DNA from: Pseudomonadota bacterium
GTDB lineage: Bacteria; Desulfobacterota; DSM-4660; Desulfatiglandales; B25-G16
Direction: 5' to 3'
DNA length: 9,381 nucleotides
Assembly: GCA_030633645.1 (NCBI GenBank)
Contig: DAOVRY010000011.1
Location: 1 to 9,381 of the forward strand
Made by a program: the position numbers and the translations under genes. Under the pieces are notes generated by a model, which did not search any database, was not told the DNA's origin, and saw only the letters and a program-made list of their open reading frames with translations. Position 1 is the stretch's first letter, and every line of letters starts with the position of its first letter. Below are positions 7,208 to 9,381 of the stretch, piece after piece.

Positions 7208-8121
7208 CTATATAATCCCCTCCTTTCCCGCTCAATCTCTATCTTTCTTTCCAACATTTGGTAAACCTGATCTGTCAGGCGACTGAGATCGAGATGCCGT
7301 TTTATGTCTATATCCATGGGAGAACGAGTAGTTGAAAATCTTTCTGGCACCGCCTCTTTTGTCTCAGCCACGATTTTTTTAATTTCTTTAAACTCCTGCT
7401 CAATTTTTGGCTGATTATGAAAATAAAGATTCTCACGTCCTGCTTTAAAGGGAGTTCTTCCGGGATCAACTACAGAATTGACAACATCTTTGGCTCCAAA
7501 GTTATAATGATAGTGCTTTATCAAAGCTCTATTAAGAGCTGTCCGATTTTGAAAAGTCTCGTTAGAGCTTTTGTTTTGCATCAATCTGCGGGATTGCTTG
7601 TGCGACGTGCCCAATGGAGGCCTTCGGACAATCTCTTGATTTCCTTGACCTTGCGAAAAACTGCTCGTTTCCGATTTGGAAACTCTATTATATCCACCTG
7701 GAGTTTCTGGACGGGCACGAACCAAGGATAAACTTTTCACAGGCATCTGTCCTGCCGGAAGAAGTCTTGACGCGGTCTGATGCTGAATCAATGTGAACAT
7801 CTTATTTAAACTGTGGACGCTTCTCAACAGGGCTGGCTTTGCTATGAATTGTGGAATAAGTTTTCCGGTACTCAACCATGAAAAGAGCCGTTCCATATTG
7901 TGAACGCTTTTTATAATTAAAGAGCGCACTATCTTCCAGTTAGACAGATAAAGCTGGAGCAGAATATCTATATTAATTTTTTGAGACAAAACACATCCTG
8001 CATGTTTGTAAAAAATCATCATAGGAAACCTGAAGGGATTTCTCTTTCCTTTTTGGTACTTATCGATTACTTTCTTATAAAAGTCCGAATCAGACACGGT
8101 AATTGTTTTGAGTTCATGCAT
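7204..8121 (-). CDS. Unrecognised eCIS-cluster protein between tube and LysM adaptor
   Basis: About 305 residues from ATG 8121; I do not recognise the family. The N-terminal 100 residues are helix-prone with hydrophobic stretches (MMIFYKHAGC, INIDILLQLYLSNW), but I see no convincing signal peptide or transmembrane segment. The middle (about 120-200) is rich in Ser, Gln, Asn and Arg and looks disordered. The C-terminus is a charged helix, LDLSRLTDQVYQMLERKIEI followed by ERERRGLYR; I recall similar ends in uncharacterised proteins at this position in other tail-like clusters, but this is unverified. No protease, nuclease or toxin motif was seen. The position, between the second tube gene and the LysM gene and translationally coupled to the latter, suggests an accessory baseplate or tube component. 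A GTG at 8151 could add 10 residues, but those codons lie within the 8-bp repeat tract; ATG 8121 follows a GGTGAG very closely, so the start is uncertain. Confidence 0.75.
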   Translation of the reverse strand: MHELKTITVSDSDFYKKVIDKYQKGKRNPFRFPMMIFYKHAGCVLSQKINIDILLQLYLSNWKIVRSLIIKSVHNMERLFSWLSTGKLIPQFIAKPALLRSVHSLNKMFTLIQHQTASRLLPAGQMPVKSLSLVRARPETPGGYNRVSKSETSSFSQGQGNQEIVRRPPLGTSHKQSRRLMQNKSSNETFQNRTALNRALIKHYHYNFGAKDVVNSVVDPGRTPFKAGRENLYFHNQPKIEQEFKEIKKIVAETKEAVPERFSTTRSPMDIDIKRHLDLSRLTDQVYQMLERKIEIERERRGLYR

Positions 8122-8169
8122 TCTCACCTGCCCACTCCCCCACTTAAGCACTCGACCACTTGACTACTC
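8122..8169 (-). repeat. Six degenerate 8-bp tandem repeats between tube and unknown gene
   Basis: Read on the minus strand from 8169 to 8122, the gap splits into six consecutive octamers: GAGTAGTC, AAGTGGTC, GAGTGCTT, AAGTGGGG, GAGTGGGC, AGGTGAGA. Five begin with RAGT, and the consensus is close to RAGTGGTC. The tract fills most of the 66-base gap after the tube stop at 8188, the largest gap in the window, and ends immediately before ATG 8121. It has no spacers, so it is not a CRISPR array. Function unknown; the purine-rich last units may also supply the ribosome-binding site. Confidence 0.6.
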
Positions 8170-8187
8170 GGTTCCCTGGCCACCTTC

Positions 8188-8622
8188 CTAACCCTTCTTG
8201 ATCCCATGATGAGCCAGTTCAATAGTCTCAAAAGCTACTGTATTGCTGTCAGCTCTGAGTTCAGGCCCTGTCCACTTCACAGGAAATGCCCTTTCAAAAT
8301 TCCACCGCCATTTGTCTTCACCAGCGCTATCTACTAAAATAACAGCACCACTTTTCCGTTCGAACTTTCCACCAACCACATCCTGATGCCATCTCCACAT
8401 CTCATCAAGATCGGTAATACCCCGCTTGAGGGTTATATTTTGATATTTCGTTCTTTTTGGCAGTTGATGTACAAACTCATTGACGCCACCTTCCTCATAA
8501 GGTTCTGTCTCGGTTTCCAACTGAAGACCTGTCACTTCAGACACCTGGGCAACGATAATTCCGTTGATTTCTACCCGAAATCTAAATGACGGATAGGGAT
8601 ATGGCTTCTTTGCTGTTGTCAT
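8188..8622 (-). CDS. Inner tube protein, phage tail gp19 family (Afp5/Afp1-like)
   Basis: 144-residue tube subunit that would stack as hexameric rings inside the sheath to form the injected needle. The family pattern is clear: FRFRVEINGIIVAQVSEVTG (residues 13-32), then a loop with ETEPYEEGG, KYQNITLKRGITD and MWRWHQDVVGGKFERKSG, and the C-terminal strands AVILVDSAGEDKWRWNFERA and NTVAFETIELAHHG. Many eCIS carry two or more tube paralogues; the second is cut off at the right edge of this window. The start is ATG 8622 with AAAGAG just upstream, 4 bases after the stop of the DUF6760-like frame. It is likely the baseplate-proximal (Afp5-like) tube because it is nearer the hub genes, but that is inference. 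Confidence 0.94.
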   Translation of the reverse strand: MTTAKKPYPYPSFRFRVEINGIIVAQVSEVTGLQLETETEPYEEGGVNEFVHQLPKRTKYQNITLKRGITDLDEMWRWHQDVVGGKFERKSGAVILVDSAGEDKWRWNFERAFPVKWTGPELRADSNTVAFETIELAHHGIKKG

Positions 8623-8626
8623 CTCT

Positions 8627-8863
8627 TTATCTCAACTCAAGAACGCTCTTTTGTTTTTCTCCACTGAGCTGACGGTTAATTTTGGAAATCTCCTCGACCC
8701 ATCTCTGCCTTTCTCTATGTTCCATGTTCATGATCTCTTCATAAGACCAATGAAAGTGATATGCGATAAAGGCTACCTCCTCGTATAATCTATCAAGGGG
8801 GTAGCCTATTATTCCCCCAGAGGCCCTGCCTCCACCTCGAACTGGTGCTCGCATTTCGGACAC
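8627..8863 (-). CDS. DUF6760-like short protein, probably the -1 frameshift extension of the upstream chaperone
   Basis: 78 codons if read from GTG 8863. The core, GYPLDRLYEEVAFIAYHFHW (residues 20-39) followed by SYEEIMNMEHRERQRWVEEI (40-59), is a compact helical domain that I recognise as the small DUF6760-like protein found in tail-like clusters (name recalled, not searched). The first 16-17 residues (Gly/Arg-rich) are simply the out-of-frame reading of the end of the preceding gene, overlapping it by 55 bases. Neither GTG 8863 nor ATG 8854 has a convincing Shine-Dalgarno sequence, unlike most other genes here. The frame is -1 relative to the upstream gene and is entered at a GGGGGAA heptamer. 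I therefore infer that it is made mainly as the tail of a fused protein of about 182 residues (8627-9174). Independent translation cannot be excluded. Confidence 0.8.
   Translation of the reverse strand: MSEMRAPVRGGGRASGGIIGYPLDRLYEEVAFIAYHFHWSYEEIMNMEHRERQRWVEEISKINRQLSGEKQKSVLELR
8771..8818 (-). promoter_or_regulatory. Candidate programmed -1 ribosomal frameshift signal (slippery GGGGGAA plus stem-loop)
   Basis: On the minus strand GGGGGAA (8818-8812) is read in the zero frame as G GGG GAA and is immediately followed by the TAA stop. After a 5-base spacer TAATA, a stem-loop begins: GGCTACC (8806-8800) pairs perfectly with GGTAGCC (8777-8771); after a C/A mismatch, CCTTG (8798-8794) pairs with CGAGG (8783-8779, one G-U), leaving a 10-base loop. 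A -1 slip keeps GGG paired to GGG in the P site; the glutamyl tRNA would pair with GGA using one G-U. The new frame continues as the DUF6760-like protein. The element order and 5-base spacing match known -1 frameshift signals; function is inferred. Confidence 0.6.
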
Positions 8864-9174
8864 GTTGTTTTTATCTTGCTCGTGCCATCTTCATTGATTT
8901 TTCTATAGAACTCCTGCAGGTAGGACAGATCCGAAGCAAAAAGATTCTCGATTATCTTTGTATTGATAGTCTCCAGACTCCCAAGCTTTGTAATAACCCT
9001 TGAAAGCAATATTACTGTCAGGTAAGCAGGATTTGATTGCACCCTGGGGTCCTTCATGGGCAGAATCTCATCAGCCGCAGTGGCAAGACACATAATGCCT
9101 GCTTTATGGAGATTCCCTTCCTGGTCTATATATCCTTTGGGTAAAGTGAATTCAAATTCCGTTTGAAATGCCAT
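8809..9174 (-). CDS. Phage tail assembly chaperone-like protein (N-terminal, G-type product)
   Basis: 121 residues from ATG 9174. The sequence FEFTLPKGYIDQEGNLHKAG, then ATAADEILPMKDPRV and NPAYLTVILLSRVITKLG, resembles 'phage tail assembly' proteins of the Mu/P2-type tail-assembly-chaperone families, which bind the tape measure and tube subunits during assembly. The C-terminus carries a single CPKC (105-108) followed by EHQFEVEAG, half of a zinc-ribbon-like knuckle. The start ATG is preferred over TTG 9177 because AGGGGGTGA (9182-9190) lies 7 bases from the ATG and only 4 from the TTG. It sits between two tube genes. The reading frame stops at 8809, at the end of a slippery heptamer, and the next domain lies in the -1 frame, so this may be the short partner of a pair of products. 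The family call is moderately confident. Confidence 0.82.
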   Translation of the reverse strand: MAFQTEFEFTLPKGYIDQEGNLHKAGIMCLATAADEILPMKDPRVQSNPAYLTVILLSRVITKLGSLETINTKIIENLFASDLSYLQEFYRKINEDGTSKIKTTCPKCEHQFEVEAGPLGE

Positions 9175-9181
9175 CAAGCTG

Positions 9182-9190
9182 TCACCCCCT
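9182..9190 (-). promoter_or_regulatory. Shine-Dalgarno AGGGGGTGA of the chaperone-like gene
   Basis: Purine-rich AGGGGGTGA on the minus strand between the upstream tube stop (9193-9195) and the chaperone start. Its distance to ATG 9174 is 7 bases and to TTG 9177 is 4, deciding for the ATG. Confidence 0.6.
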
Positions 9191-9192
9191 TT

Positions 9193-9381
9193 TTAGGAAA
9201 CCCGTTTAAAGCCCTCATGGACTATTTCAAGGGTCTCAATAGCCACTTCATTTCCTTTAGCACTGAAATCCGGGGGATCATACTTGCTGGGCCATGCCCT
9301 GACAATATCCCATCGCGCTTTATCACTTCCTGCCTCATCTACAAGAGTAATCGACATATTCTTCCTTGCCCCTTCTGCTCC
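9193..9381 (-). CDS. Inner tube protein, gp19 family (C-terminal part, cut by window edge)
   Basis: Partial gene: the last 62 codons and a TAA stop (9193-9195), with the 5' part beyond the right edge. The translated end aligns well with the complete tube protein at 8188-8622: ITLVDEAGSDKARWDIVRA here against VILVDSAGEDKWRWNFERA there, and NEVAIETLEIVHEGF against NTVAFETIELAHHGI. It is therefore a second, divergent tube subunit, probably the main Afp1-type tube since it lies further from the hub genes (inference). Eighteen bases separate it from the chaperone-like ATG, so the two are probably co-transcribed. No sign of damage in the visible part. Confidence 0.9.
   Translation of the reverse strand, partial: GAEGARKNMSITLVDEAGSDKARWDIVRAWPSKYDPPDFSAKGNEVAIETLEIVHEGFKRVS

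Noticed and set aside
8122..8151. GTG 8151 as start of the unknown gene
   Set aside because: The extra ten codons are made of the 8-bp repeat and would give the low-complexity LKWGSGQVR; no ribosome-binding site upstream. It remains possible but is less likely than ATG 8121.
8122..8169. CRISPR-like repeats
   Set aside because: Units are 8 bp, adjacent and degenerate, without spacers or cas genes.
8771..8806. Stem-loop as an intrinsic terminator
   Set aside because: No T-tract follows it on the minus strand, and it lies within a coding frame with the operon continuing downstream; it fits a frameshift stimulator better.
623..9381. A complete tailed prophage
   Set aside because: No capsid, portal, terminase, integrase, holin or lysin gene is visible, and LysM adaptor, PAAR tip and paired tube genes are the eCIS set. 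Flanking sequence would settle this.
623..9381. Type VI secretion system
   Set aside because: gp25, PAAR and VgrG-like parts are shared with T6SS, but there is no TssJLM membrane complex or TssK/TssF/TssG, the hub and spike are split, and the baseplate-J, LysM and gp19-type tube proteins point to eCIS.

Overview
The window is one tightly packed, unidirectional block of structural genes from a contractile phage-tail-like particle. Every supported gene is on the minus strand, so transcription runs from high to low coordinates. The parts list and order match an extracellular contractile injection system (eCIS; the Afp/PVC family): inner-tube proteins, a tail-assembly-chaperone-like protein, a LysM tube/baseplate adaptor, gp27-like hub, gp5-like spike, PAAR tip, gp25-like wedge, a long baseplate-J protein, and the start of a second wedge protein. 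No capsid, terminase, portal, integrase or lysis gene is seen. The sheath, tape-measure, AAA+ ATPase, tail-fibre and effector genes expected of an eCIS would have to lie outside the window. The organism cannot be named. GC content is moderate (mid-40s percent by eye), Shine-Dalgarno sequences are strong, and TTG and GTG codons compete as starts, which fits a Gram-negative environmental bacterium. The split hub/spike genes and the DUF6760-like protein argue against the classic Serratia/Photorhabdus versions.

In transcription order, 9381-8188 carries the C-terminal end of a gp19-type tube protein, the chaperone-like gene, a short overlapping DUF6760-like frame, and a complete second tube protein. 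Next comes a short gap made of six degenerate 8-bp repeats, then an unrecognised 305-codon gene at 8121-7204. From 7207 to 4123 lie the LysM adaptor, hub, spike, PAAR tip and gp25 genes, joined by 4-base overlaps or gaps of about 4-12 bases. Positions 4123-623 encode a 1166-residue baseplate-J protein. From 589 to the window edge runs the N-terminal part of an Afp12-like wedge protein.

Expected assembly, from family knowledge: the hub (5491-6567) carries the spike (4835-5494), which is capped by the PAAR cone. The LysM/CIS-tube protein connects the hub to the inner tube. The gp25-like, J-like and Afp12-like proteins form the surrounding baseplate wedges that sense the target and trigger sheath contraction.

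The most interesting observation is at 8771-8818. The chaperone-like gene ends in GGGGGAA directly followed by its TAA stop. Five bases after the heptamer there is a strong stem-loop (7 bp perfect, then a mismatch, then 5 bp). The next frame, reached by a -1 slip, is the DUF6760-like protein, which has no convincing ribosome-binding site of its own. This is the layout of the programmed -1 frameshift that makes the G/GT tail chaperones of lambda-like phages, here in an eCIS cluster. Other points are a thrice-repeated module inside the J protein, its reappearance in the next gene, and the 8-bp repeat tract.
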